Made by a program: the position numbers and the translations under genes
Shown: positions 33,629-41,963 of the stretch, in pieces
Position numbering within the stretch: the stretch's first letter is position 1
Layout: each line of letters opens with the position of its first letter
Notes under the pieces: model-generated
Database searches by the model: none
What the model was told of the DNA's origin: nothing
Seen by the model: the letters and a program-made list of their open reading frames with translations, nothing else
NCBI RefSeq assembly: GCF_049341065.1
Contig: NZ_JBMPIX010000005.1
Span: 62,001 to 126,000, forward strand
Direction of reading: 5' to 3'
From: Pacificoceanicola sp049341065
GTDB lineage: Bacteria; Pseudomonadota; Alphaproteobacteria; Rhodobacterales; Rhodobacteraceae
DNA length: 64,000 bases

Positions 33629-34957
33629 TTACAAAAAGAGCGTAGACAGAACCGGAAAAAGCGCAACCAAGGCCAACACGAACAACATCACTGCGATGAA
33701 GGGAATGGTCGCCGCAAAGATTTGCTCGACCGAGACGTTTGGATCATTGAGCGTGTTGTGGACCGTGAATACCGAGATTCCAAATGGCGGCGTCAGCAGC
33801 CCGATCTCGACGGCCAGAACCGTCACGATCCCGAAATGGCTCAGGTCAATGCCCATGCCTTGCGCAATCGGGGCTGCAATCGGAACCATGATCAGCAATA
33901 TCGAGGTGCTATCGAGGATCATGCCCATCAGCAGGATGATGACCGCGTAGAAAAACAGGAACCCCAGCGGGCCAAAACCCGAGTCTTGAACCAGGCCGGC
34001 GATCGCATTCGGCAGGCCCGCAATGGACAACATCCTGGAATAGAAGCTGGCCGCGATCAGCAAAAGCAGGATCGACACCGAAATGACGCCGGTCTGCTTC
34101 ATCACCTCCCACAGCTTGTACCGGTTCAGGGATCGCCGCGAAATCGCAACCAAAAGAGCGCCAAAAGCCCCGATACCGCCTGCTTCGGTCGGGGTGAAGT
34201 ACCCCGTGTAAAGTCCGCCCAGAACCAGCACAACCAGCATAACGATAGGGAAAAGCTTGGCCGCCATGGTCGGCAGCGGCATTTTTGCAGCCTCCACGTC
34301 CAATCGGCGGGCTTTTGACGCCTCGGGATCGATCAGGACAAACCCCGGGAACAGGTAGGTCACGCCAATCAGCATGGTCACAAAACCACCTGCCAGCATG
34401 ATGCCGGGGACAATTCCCGCGATGAACATGCCGCCGATCGATACCTCGGCCAGAACACCATAGATGATCAGCAACAGGCTGGGTGGAATAAGCATGCCCA
34501 GTACCGAAGAGCCGGCAACCGTTCCTGCAGCAAATTCGGGACGATACCCGTGACGAGTCATTTCCGGCACGGCCACACGCGTGAAAACCGCGGCAGAGGC
34601 AATCGAAACGCCGGTCACAGCCGCAAAGATCGTGTTGGCCGCAACGGTGGCCACGCCCAGCCCGCAGATCATCCGGCGCAGAAGTTCCTCGGCTACCTCG
34701 AATGTATCCCGGCCAACATTCGATACGCTGACCAAAAGCCCCATCAAGACGAACAAAGGGATCGTCGCAAAAAGATAGTCCGCAATGCCGCTGTAGGCGG
34801 TCAGTTCCAGCATCTTGAAGGCGAGGCCCATGTTGTCGCGGATGATCCAGATGCCCGCGAAGGCCACGGCAAACAGCGCATAAGCGATCTGCATGCCAAG
34901 CAGCACCAGCCCGATCAGAACCGCGATCAGAATGAAACCAACGGTGAGTGTGGTCAT
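33629..34957 (-). CDS. dctM: TRAP transporter large permease (DctM)
   Basis: The 442-aa 12-helix subunit of a tripartite ATP-independent transporter that couples sodium-driven import to a periplasmic binding protein. Family blocks include IPLFVLMGLLVS, GSSVLGMLIPPSLLLIIYG, YTGYFTPTEAGGIGAFGALL and EIGLLTPPFGISVF. The start at 34957 overlaps the DctQ stop (ATGA); longer frames run into dctQ. It is last in the cox-TRAP operon. Confidence 0.95.
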   Translation of the reverse strand: MTTLTVGFILIAVLIGLVLLGMQIAYALFAVAFAGIWIIRDNMGLAFKMLELTAYSGIADYLFATIPLFVLMGLLVSVSNVGRDTFEVAEELLRRMICGLGVATVAANTIFAAVTGVSIASAAVFTRVAVPEMTRHGYRPEFAAGTVAGSSVLGMLIPPSLLLIIYGVLAEVSIGGMFIAGIVPGIMLAGGFVTMLIGVTYLFPGFVLIDPEASKARRLDVEAAKMPLPTMAAKLFPIVMLVVLVLGGLYTGYFTPTEAGGIGAFGALLVAISRRSLNRYKLWEVMKQTGVISVSILLLLIAASFYSRMLSIAGLPNAIAGLVQDSGFGPLGFLFFYAVIILLMGMILDSTSILLIMVPIAAPIAQGMGIDLSHFGIVTVLAVEIGLLTPPFGISVFTVHNTLNDPNVSVEQIFAATIPFIAVMLFVLALVALFPVLSTLFL

Positions 34958-35520
34958 GAGTGAAAGCCCCGGAAGTTGCGCGTTTCCTCGGAGAGCCGGT
35001 AAAGCGCGGACATAGCGGCGACCGCAGACCCCAGAACCGTGATGGCGCGGAAGGGCGCCGTTGGAATGGTAAACACCCCCTGTACGCCAAAAAACTCGGC
35101 CCCTTGCCACGCGTCGATCAGCTTGGGCCAGGACGCCCAGAAGATCAGGGCGAAAACCACAGCGCCTGTCAGGGCAAAACACGCCTCAAGCAAGAAAACC
35201 ATGCGCGGCGCGGCACGATTGAGCCTCCGAACAAGGAAGTCCGCCCGCGTCAGACGCTTTTGCTGAATGGCGGCGGCGACCTGCAGGAAAACGATGGCCA
35301 CGACGGTGCGGGCGGCGATTTCCGACACGCCGGTAATCGGCGCGTCAAAGAAGTTTCGTCCCAGAACATCCGCCACAACAAGTGCCATAAGGCCGCCGAT
35401 ACACAGCGTGCCAACAGAGGACATGACAGCCGCCACGGTTCCCAAAACCGCGCCAACCGGAGCGTCGGCAAACTTGGGGACGAAGGCTTCGTTGGTTTCG
35501 CTGGGGCTGTCCTGGCTCAT
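34954..35520 (-). CDS. dctQ: TRAP transporter small permease (DctQ)
   Basis: A 188-aa four-helix membrane protein of the DctQ family. Visible features are DVLGRNFFDAPITGVSEIAAR and VFLQVAAAIQQKRLTRADFL, which match the conserved core. It links the binding protein and DctM. It lies 86 bases after dctP, separated by a hairpin, and overlaps dctM by four bases. Confidence 0.92.
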   Translation of the reverse strand: MSQDSPSETNEAFVPKFADAPVGAVLGTVAAVMSSVGTLCIGGLMALVVADVLGRNFFDAPITGVSEIAARTVVAIVFLQVAAAIQQKRLTRADFLVRRLNRAAPRMVFLLEACFALTGAVVFALIFWASWPKLIDAWQGAEFFGVQGVFTIPTAPFRAITVLGSAVAAMSALYRLSEETRNFRGFHS

Positions 35521-35555
35521 CCGCGCTTACTCATGGGTTGGAGATATCAAGAATA

Positions 35556-35584
35556 CACCCGTCGGGACTGTGTCCAGACGGGTG
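35556..35584 (-). terminator. Intercistronic hairpin between dctP and dctQ
   Basis: CACCCGTC / GACGGGTG pairs over 8 bases around a 13-base loop just after the dctP stop, in transcription order. It probably limits read-through or protects the dctP message so that the binding protein is made in excess of the permeases. Confidence 0.6.
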
Positions 35585-35606
35585 CCGTTTTCAGATGCGC
35601 GCTGGT

Positions 35607-36665
35607 TCAGCGCCCTTCGTCCCAGTTGCGCAGCGGTGTCGCACCGCGTTCGCGCAGGGCGTCGAAATAGGCCTTCAGCACAACCTTGCCGGCCTCGCCG
35701 GTCTGTTCCAGCCAAGGAGCAACGATATCCGGCAGGCCGTTGACCCATGCTGCCTTTTCCGACTCGGGCAGATCGCGCACGGTCAGGCCCGCCGCCTGCA
35801 TTTCAGTCATCGCGCGTTCGGCCAGATCGGCAACATAGTCGCCGTGGGCCACCGAGGTCGCCTTGGCCGCTTCGCGGAAGGCTTGCTGCACGGGTTCGGG
35901 CAGACCGTTGAAGAAGTCTTCGTTGGCCGCGATACCGCCGAAGTACATGGATCCGATGCCAACGCGGGTCAGCTCGGGCGCCACTTCGTAAACGCGGGTG
36001 GGCAGAATGCCGGATGCAAAGGACAAGGTGCCTTCGGTCACGCCGGTCTGGATGTTGGTGTAATAGGTGGTCAGCGCACCATCGACGGGCGTGGCCCCTG
36101 TGCCTTGCAGCCAGTTTGCCGAGGTGCCCGGCGCGTTCAGCTTGCGGTTCTGCAGGTCGGCCATCGTGTTGACCGGGAAGGTCGCGTAGATGTCATAGCT
36201 GTCGGTGATCAGCGATGACAGATGCACCATGCCGTTCTCGGACCAGCTATTGGCCAACTCGGGCAGGTTCTGGCTCAGATCGTCGAAGATCTCGATGATC
36301 ATCTTATGATCCGATGTGGCAAAGGGTGTGAAATAGGTGACGTTCTGCAAGGGCATGTTCGCCCCTTCCCAGACGGTGCCGACCATGCCCACATCCACGA
36401 TGCCATCCATGACAGCCTCGCGGGTGTCGGTGAATTTGTAGAGCGTGCCGGCATAGGCCTCGACCCAGTTCACTTGATAGTCGTTGCCTGCTTCTGCAAG
36501 AATCCGGTTCACCTCGGGCTGAAAGGTATTCTTCATCGCATATACCCAGATGTTGGCCTCTGGATGCGAAGAGCCGATGTTGACGGTGATCTGTTCCTGC
36601 GCCGAGGCCCAGCCCGCTGCGGAAATGCTAAGCGCGGCAACCGCGCTGAAAGTTGTGAACTTCAT
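35607..36665 (-). CDS. dctP: TRAP transporter substrate-binding protein (DctP/TAXI-like)
   Basis: A 352-aa periplasmic binding protein with a signal peptide (MKFTTFSAVAALSISAAGWASA, then QEQITV). The family core is visible: GTLYKFTDTREAVMDGIVDVG, KLNAPGTSANWLQGTGATPV with the conserved Arg replaced or shifted near NRKLNAP, and TYYTNIQTGVTEG. Ligands of this family are mostly carboxylates. It follows coxL after 46 bases without an obvious promoter, so it probably imports the substrate or cargo of the Cox-type enzyme. Confidence 0.92.
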   Translation of the reverse strand: MKFTTFSAVAALSISAAGWASAQEQITVNIGSSHPEANIWVYAMKNTFQPEVNRILAEAGNDYQVNWVEAYAGTLYKFTDTREAVMDGIVDVGMVGTVWEGANMPLQNVTYFTPFATSDHKMIIEIFDDLSQNLPELANSWSENGMVHLSSLITDSYDIYATFPVNTMADLQNRKLNAPGTSANWLQGTGATPVDGALTTYYTNIQTGVTEGTLSFASGILPTRVYEVAPELTRVGIGSMYFGGIAANEDFFNGLPEPVQQAFREAAKATSVAHGDYVADLAERAMTEMQAAGLTVRDLPESEKAAWVNGLPDIVAPWLEQTGEAGKVVLKAYFDALRERGATPLRNWDEGR

Positions 36666-36682
36666 GTTTTTCCTCCCTTGGC

Positions 36683-36703
36683 GAAGATGCTTGGTGCATC
36701 TTC
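36683..36703 (-). repeat. Hairpin between coxL and dctP
   Basis: GAAGATGC / GCATCTTC is a perfect 8-base-pair stem with a 5-base loop between the coxL stop and the dctP ribosome site. It is followed by GGGAGG rather than a T-run, so it is more likely a message-stability element than a terminator. Confidence 0.5.
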
Positions 36704-36711
36704 TTGTTGTT

Positions 36712-39093
36712 TCAATCGTCTATCGCCCCAAGCGCCCGCAGAATGCGTTCCGGCGTAAAGGGCATTTCGGTGACCTGCGCGCCCATAGGGCGCAAGGCGT
36801 CGTTGATCGCATTCATCACGGCAGCGGGGGCCCCGGCGGTTCCGGCCTCTCCGGCCCCCTTCGCTCCCAGCGTGCTTTCCTTTGTCGGGGTCTCAACGTG
36901 GCCGATCACCATGTCGGGCATCTCGGCAGCCATGGGGACAAGGTAGTCGGCCATGGATCCGTTCAGCAGTTGTCCGTCCTCGTCGTAGTGGATTTCCTCG
37001 AACAGTGCCCCGCCAAGCCCCTGAACGATGCCACCGCGGATTTGTTCATCGACCAGTTGCGGGTTGATGATGCGTCCACAATCCTCGACACACCAGTGTC
37101 TTAGCAGGGTCACGATGCCGGTGTCCGTATCAACTTCGAGGTAGCTGGCCTGCACACCGTTGGTGAAGGCAAAAGGGTATTCTGAGGTGATGTAATGCCG
37201 CGTCTGCACCAGCTCGCGCGGCAACCCTTCGGGCAGCGTATCCCCCCGGAAATAGACGATCCGGCCCAATTCCTCCAGCGGCATACGCGCCGCCCCGGTA
37301 TCGCTGTCGACCACTTCGCCATCGCGAATGTCGAGGCTCGATTGATCCGCCTGAAGCATCGCCGCCGCGATCTCGAGGATCGAGTCGCGCAGTGCCCGTG
37401 CAGAGCGCAGCGCCGCTTCGCCTCCTATGCCAGCGCCGCGCGACGCCCAGGTGCCGCCACCATAGGGCGTGACCTGCGTATCGCCGGTGATGACCCGCAC
37501 CTTGGACGGCGGCACGCCGACACCTTCGGCGACGATCTGGCTCAGCATCGCCTCGGTGCCTTGCCCTTGTTCAGTGACGCCCGACAGCGCGACGATCGAT
37601 CCGTCCGGGTCCATCCGCACGGTGCAACCGTCCTGCGCCGAAATGCGCGCGCCACCGATACCGTACATGAAGGGCGACGGGTTTGTCAGCTCGATGAAAC
37701 TGGCGATGCCGATGCCGCGATGCACGCCGCGGCTGCGGGCCTCGGCCTGATCAGCGCGGAGCGCGTCGTAATCCATCAGCTGCATGAGCTTGTCCATGCT
37801 CTGATGATGCGACAGGCCTTCAAACCGCATCTTGGCGGGCGAGGTCACCGGATAGACATCGTCGGCATACATGTTGCGGCGACGGATCTCGACCGGGTCC
37901 ATGCCCAGCTCTGCGGCGGCCATATCCACCAGCCCTTCGGTGATCGCAACGGCAATGGGATGGCCGACAGCACGATACTGGCAGGTTGGGGTCTTGTTCT
38001 GGAAAACAACCGTTGTCTTGGCGCGGTAGTTGGCGAAATCATAGGGTCCGCCGCACAGGTTGACGACCTGATTTCCCTCGATCGCCGAGGTGCGGGGATA
38101 GACCGAATAAGCGCCAATCGCGGTCCAGTCATCAATGTCAAAGGCGAGGATCTTGCCGGCCTCATCTACCGCGATCCTGCCCTCGATCTCGTGGTCTCGG
38201 GCATGGATATCGGTGCTGAAGCTTTCCAGACGGTCTGCAATGAATTTGACCGGCCGTCCCATGATCTTGGCAATCGCTGCAGTGGCCATCTCATCGGGGT
38301 AGACATGCACCTTGATGCCGTACGACCCACCCACATCGCCGCAAATCACACGCACGCGGGATTCGGGCACGTCCAGATGCGTTGCCAGCACGGATTGCAT
38401 CATGTGCGGCGCCTGCGTCGCATGCCATGCGGTCAACTGACCTTCTGCCCGGTTCCAATCCACAAGGATCGAGCGTGGTTCGAGTGTGACACCCGTATGG
38501 CGCGCAGTGCGAAATCGCGCCGTGACGACTTTGTGCGCAGAGGCAAAGGCGCTTTGCACATCGCCCTCTTCATGCAGGCGCTCAAACGCCAGATTGTCCC
38601 CCATTTCGGGGTGGAGCACTGGGGTGTCCTTGTCCAACGCGGTCATCATGTCGCCCACGATGGGCAGTGGGTCATAGTCTATGGCAACCAGATCCGCGGC
38701 ATCTTCTGCCGCCGCGCGCGAGGTCGCGACCACCGCGACGACCGGCTCTCCGACCCAGCAGGCACGATCCACGGCCATCGGGTGTTCGGGTGGCGATTTC
38801 AGCCCCTTGAGATGCGCAAGCACAGCGACCCAAGGCGTGCAGACCTCGGCCAGATCAGTGCCAGTGAACACGCGCACGACGCCCTTGGCAGATTTCGCCT
38901 CGGAGACATCGATGCTGTTGATTTTGGCATGTGCAAAGGGCGAGCGGACAAAGGCCACGTGAACCATGCGCGGCAGAACGATATCATCAACGTATTTGCC
39001 ACGCCCTTCGACCAAACGCCCGGCGTTGGGGCGCGGGACGGTCTTGCCGATGTAGGAATTGGGGCGGTCGGGGTTGCCAAACTGAACGGTCAT
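36712..39093 (-). CDS. Molybdenum hydroxylase large subunit (CoxL-like, substrate unknown)
   Basis: The 793-aa molybdopterin-cytosine-dinucleotide subunit of a xanthine-oxidase-family hydroxylase. It starts like other CoxL proteins (YIGKTVPRPNAGRLVEGRGK) and has the catalytic Glu in KGAGEAGT (Glu749). The active-site loop reads CQYRAVGHP (371-379). Form I CO dehydrogenase has AYRCSFR and form II AYRGAGR, so this is not CO dehydrogenase. Oxidation of an aldehyde or heterocycle imported by the adjacent TRAP system is plausible. It overlaps the small subunit gene by four bases. Confidence 0.92.
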   Translation of the reverse strand: MTVQFGNPDRPNSYIGKTVPRPNAGRLVEGRGKYVDDIVLPRMVHVAFVRSPFAHAKINSIDVSEAKSAKGVVRVFTGTDLAEVCTPWVAVLAHLKGLKSPPEHPMAVDRACWVGEPVVAVVATSRAAAEDAADLVAIDYDPLPIVGDMMTALDKDTPVLHPEMGDNLAFERLHEEGDVQSAFASAHKVVTARFRTARHTGVTLEPRSILVDWNRAEGQLTAWHATQAPHMMQSVLATHLDVPESRVRVICGDVGGSYGIKVHVYPDEMATAAIAKIMGRPVKFIADRLESFSTDIHARDHEIEGRIAVDEAGKILAFDIDDWTAIGAYSVYPRTSAIEGNQVVNLCGGPYDFANYRAKTTVVFQNKTPTCQYRAVGHPIAVAITEGLVDMAAAELGMDPVEIRRRNMYADDVYPVTSPAKMRFEGLSHHQSMDKLMQLMDYDALRADQAEARSRGVHRGIGIASFIELTNPSPFMYGIGGARISAQDGCTVRMDPDGSIVALSGVTEQGQGTEAMLSQIVAEGVGVPPSKVRVITGDTQVTPYGGGTWASRGAGIGGEAALRSARALRDSILEIAAAMLQADQSSLDIRDGEVVDSDTGAARMPLEELGRIVYFRGDTLPEGLPRELVQTRHYITSEYPFAFTNGVQASYLEVDTDTGIVTLLRHWCVEDCGRIINPQLVDEQIRGGIVQGLGGALFEEIHYDEDGQLLNGSMADYLVPMAAEMPDMVIGHVETPTKESTLGAKGAGEAGTAGAPAAVMNAINDALRPMGAQVTEMPFTPERILRALGAIDD

Positions 39094-39590
39094 GAGCTTG
39101 CCTTTCCAGCGCGTTGCCGGGCGACGGCATCAACGGCATCAACGATGGCCTCATAGCCCGTGCAGCGACAATAATTGCCGGACAGATGTTCGCGGATCGC
39201 GCTGCGCTCTGGAATGCCGCCCCGTGCCAAAAGCTCCTCGGCTGCAACCAACATGCCGGGGGTACAAAACCCGCACTGCAGGGCGTTGCGGGCGACAAAG
39301 GCGTCCTGCAAATCGCGGATTGCGTCGTTGTCCGATAGCCCTTCGACCGTCCAGACTTCGGCCCCGTCCAACTGCGCTGCCAGCATAAGACATCCCCGTA
39401 CGGCCTGTCCGTTCACCCGGATCGTGCAGGCCCCGCAGACACCGTGTTCGCAGCTTGCATGCGCGCCGGTCAGGCCCAGCTCTTGGCGTAGAAAGTCGAT
39501 GACGTGCTGCTCGGCGGGCACGCGCGCTTCGACTTTTTCGCCATTGACGCTCAGGCCGATGTCGACCTTGTCGCGGAAAATCTCGCTCAT
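39090..39590 (-). CDS. Molybdenum hydroxylase [2Fe-2S] small subunit (CoxS-like)
   Basis: A 166-aa subunit with two [2Fe-2S] clusters. The plant-ferredoxin-type motif is CEHGVCGACTIRVNG. The second cluster motifs are CGFCTPGML and NYCRCTGYEAIVDAV. It transfers electrons from the molybdenum centre to FAD. It overlaps both flanking subunit genes by four bases (ATGA). Confidence 0.95.
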   Translation of the reverse strand: MSEIFRDKVDIGLSVNGEKVEARVPAEQHVIDFLRQELGLTGAHASCEHGVCGACTIRVNGQAVRGCLMLAAQLDGAEVWTVEGLSDNDAIRDLQDAFVARNALQCGFCTPGMLVAAEELLARGGIPERSAIREHLSGNYCRCTGYEAIVDAVDAVARQRAGKASS

Positions 39591-40420
39591 GCCGTCTCTC
39601 CTGTCAGGGTCGCCACCGCGCGGCGCAGCAGTACGCCAGCGATATGGCGGCGGTATCCGGCGCTGGCCTGGGTGTCAGAAGGCGGGTCCATTTCGGTGCG
39701 TAGCGCGGCAACAGCTCCGTCGATATCGCCTGAATCCAGTTGCGCCATGGCCTTGCGAGCCAGCACAGGTCGCGGCCCCACCGAAAGCAACGAAACCCGA
39801 TGTCCGGCGCTGCGTTTCACAAGGCAAAGCCCGACCAGGGCATAGTCTCCGGACCGCCGTGTGACCTCTTGCAAGATCTGCTGTTCTTCCGGTCCGGCCT
39901 TGGGCAGGGTGATTGCGGTCAGGATTTCATCCGGGTGCAGCGCGGTTTCGAATACCTCGCGGAAAAAGTCGTCAGCGGCGATGGCGCGGTCACCATCGGG
40001 GCCGGTCACATGAATCGTCGCGTCGAGCGCAAGAACACAGGCCGGGAACTCTGCCGCGGGGTCCGCATGAGCCAGCGCGCCGCCGATGGTGCCGCGGTTA
40101 CGGATCGCAGCATGGGCGATGTAAGCGACCGCATCGTGCAGGAGCGGCGCATGGTCTCTGATCAGGGGGTCGGTGCCGATCTGCGCATGACAAGTCAGTG
40201 CGCCGATGCGCAACCTGTCACCTTCGTCAGTGACACCCGACAGCTCTGAAATGCGCGAAATGTCGATCAGCAGGTCGCCGGTCGTCAGCCGCATGTTCAT
40301 GGCCGCGACAAGGCTTTGCCCACCCGCAAGAACGCGGCCCATCCCATCAGCCGAGCCGAGCAATTCGATCGCGTGACGCAGGTCATTTGCCCGGGCATAG
40401 CCGCCCGCCGATGCTTTCAT
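39587..40420 (-). CDS. Molybdenum hydroxylase FAD subunit (CoxM-like)
   Basis: A 277-aa FAD-binding subunit. The two flavin-binding motifs are AGGQSLVAAMNMRLT and TIGGALAHADPAAEFPA. The C-terminal CO-dehydrogenase flavoprotein domain follows. It is first in the operon M-S-L-dctPQM and is divergent from a TetR regulator across a strong palindrome. No accessory coxD/E/F or cofactor-maturation genes are in the window. Confidence 0.94.
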   Translation of the reverse strand: MKASAGGYARANDLRHAIELLGSADGMGRVLAGGQSLVAAMNMRLTTGDLLIDISRISELSGVTDEGDRLRIGALTCHAQIGTDPLIRDHAPLLHDAVAYIAHAAIRNRGTIGGALAHADPAAEFPACVLALDATIHVTGPDGDRAIAADDFFREVFETALHPDEILTAITLPKAGPEEQQILQEVTRRSGDYALVGLCLVKRSAGHRVSLLSVGPRPVLARKAMAQLDSGDIDGAVAALRTEMDPPSDTQASAGYRRHIAGVLLRRAVATLTGETA

Positions 40421-40460
40421 GCGCTGTCCTCCCTGATAGTCGACAATCCTCCTCGCCGAC

Positions 40461-40480
40461 TATTGATCATATGATCTATA
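40461..40480. promoter_or_regulatory. TetR operator between coxM and tetR
   Basis: A perfect 12-base palindrome GATCATATGATC (40465-40476) sits in a 20-base near-palindrome with only one mismatched pair. It lies 40 bases before coxM and immediately before the TetR gene, the standard place for a TetR-family operator controlling both. Confidence 0.75.
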
Positions 40481-40486
40481 AAGCGA

Positions 40487-41173
40487 ATGTCATTGCAAGA
40501 AGAATCTTTTCTGACCAAAAGACAGGGCATGGACATGAGCAAGAAAACCGCCGCTCCCAAGGACGCGCCGCACAAGGCCAGGCGACAGCGTTTGCCTGCG
40601 GATGAACGCCGCGAGCAAATCATTGACGGCGCCGTAGCGTTCTTCGCCAGAGTCGGTCTGGAGGGGAAAACCCGCGATCTTGCCAAGGATCTCGGCATCA
40701 CACAGTCCCTGCTTTTCAATTACTTCGAAACGAAGGACGCCCTGATCGAGGCAGTTTATGCACAGGTCTATATTGATCGTCTTTCGCCCGACTGGCCTGT
40801 CCTTCTGGCGGATAGAAGCGTGCCCTTGCGCAGCCGACTGCTCGCCTTCTATTCAGACTACAGCAAGCTGATTTTTGAATATGAGTGGATGCGCATCTTC
40901 ATGTTTTCAGGTCTGGCGGGGGCCGAGCTGAACAGGCGATATCTGGAACACATGCATAAAATGATTCTGCATCCCCTGCTGGAAGAGGTGCGTGCCGCCT
41001 CGTCCCAAGGGATCATGCCGGACATGGAAGACCTCTGGAATCTGCATGGTGGCATCGTCTATATCGGCATCCGCCAGCACATCTACCGGATGCCTTGCCC
41101 CGAAAATCCCGGTCCCGCGATTGAACGAACGGTAGACCGCTTTCTTCAGGCGTTCTCGGTTCCACTATCCTGA
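40487..41173 (+). CDS. TetR-family transcriptional regulator
   Basis: A 228-aa repressor with an N-terminal TetR helix-turn-helix (KTRDLAKDLGITQSLLFNYF) and an all-helical ligand-binding domain. It diverges from the coxMSL-dctPQM operon and most likely represses it until a ligand binds. The ATG at 40487 has a poor ribosome site. ATGs at 40529 and 40535 (MDMSKKTAAP) are alternatives that would shorten the disordered N-terminus. Confidence 0.9.
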   Translation: MSLQEESFLTKRQGMDMSKKTAAPKDAPHKARRQRLPADERREQIIDGAVAFFARVGLEGKTRDLAKDLGITQSLLFNYFETKDALIEAVYAQVYIDRLSPDWPVLLADRSVPLRSRLLAFYSDYSKLIFEYEWMRIFMFSGLAGAELNRRYLEHMHKMILHPLLEEVRAASSQGIMPDMEDLWNLHGGIVYIGIRQHIYRMPCPENPGPAIERTVDRFLQAFSVPLS

Positions 41174-41963
41174 CGGTTGGGTGCGCCAAACGAAAATGGC
41201 ATCAGCCCGGTCCAAACCGTTGACGCCTTCAGAGGTACTGCTTATCGGCCCAGCGATCACTATCTGACAGTTGGCCGCATTTTGCGATGCGGCTTTGCGG
41301 CTCAATCTGCCGGGTATCGCTGAAAACGCCGAGAACAGCTCTGCCTAATGGATTTGCACCGTGCCGCTCAAATATGGTGTCGCGCCGCTCAATGACGATT
41401 AATCTGTTCAGCGCCTTCCTGATTGGCTTTTGGAGCGAATGGCTGAGAGGCCAGTCGCAAATTTCACAGGAAAGATCTATCGACCGGCGTGGTTGTTCAT
41501 GAGGATCACCGGGGGATCAAGAGACTCATAAGGCCTGTGAAGGGCTTCCATGCGATCACATCGGCAAGATCAGCTTTGGATGGCATCGAAACGGCTCACC
41601 CGATCATCAAGGCCAACTCAACGAAAGTTGTTCCTTCGTGATTTATCAAAGCCTTGCAGCTTGATCTGGACAAGCTTTCTTATCATCCAAGTTTCCCGAA
41701 AAATTGCGACACAACTCGTCTGTGCCAAATCCGTGACAGTATCGGCGGCCATAGTATTGGTTGTCTTTGTGGCAGGGCAATCTCGCTTTAGTTGCAATTT
41801 TCTTGACTCACCGCAGATGTGTCGAGCATGGTCATGACGCTGGTTCACTTCTTTCATATGAGTGAAGCGCTGGGGTTTTGCCATTTGAGCAAATGCAACC
41901 TCGCGCCTGTTGCTGTTTGTATTTTCAAGATTTTTCACAATCTAATTCGGCAAAGGGCAATAC
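41174..41963. other. 790-base gene-poor, lower-GC stretch at the island boundary
   Basis: No intact gene is supported. Base composition is clearly more AT-rich than in the neighbouring operons. The only recognisable coding relic is the transposase fragment at 41492-41641. It separates ordinary metabolic genes from the Tc-toxin/protease region and is a likely insertion junction. Confidence 0.6.
41492..41641 (+). pseudogene. IS6-type transposase C-terminal remnant
   Basis: Fifty codons in one frame read HEDHRGIKRLIRPVKGF, then SARSALDGIETAHPIIKA, ending at a TGA. This matches the end of IS6/IS26-family DDE transposases: the catalytic Glu in an E-x-DHR context, then P-GF, SA-L-GIE, H-I-K. No upstream part, start codon or terminal repeats were found, so it is a dead fragment. 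Assignment is by eye on a short stretch. Confidence 0.6.

Noticed and set aside
36712..40420. Carbon monoxide dehydrogenase (coxMSL proper)
   Set aside because: The active-site loop is CQYRAVGHP, not AYRCSFR or AYRGAGR, and no coxDEF or coxG genes are present.
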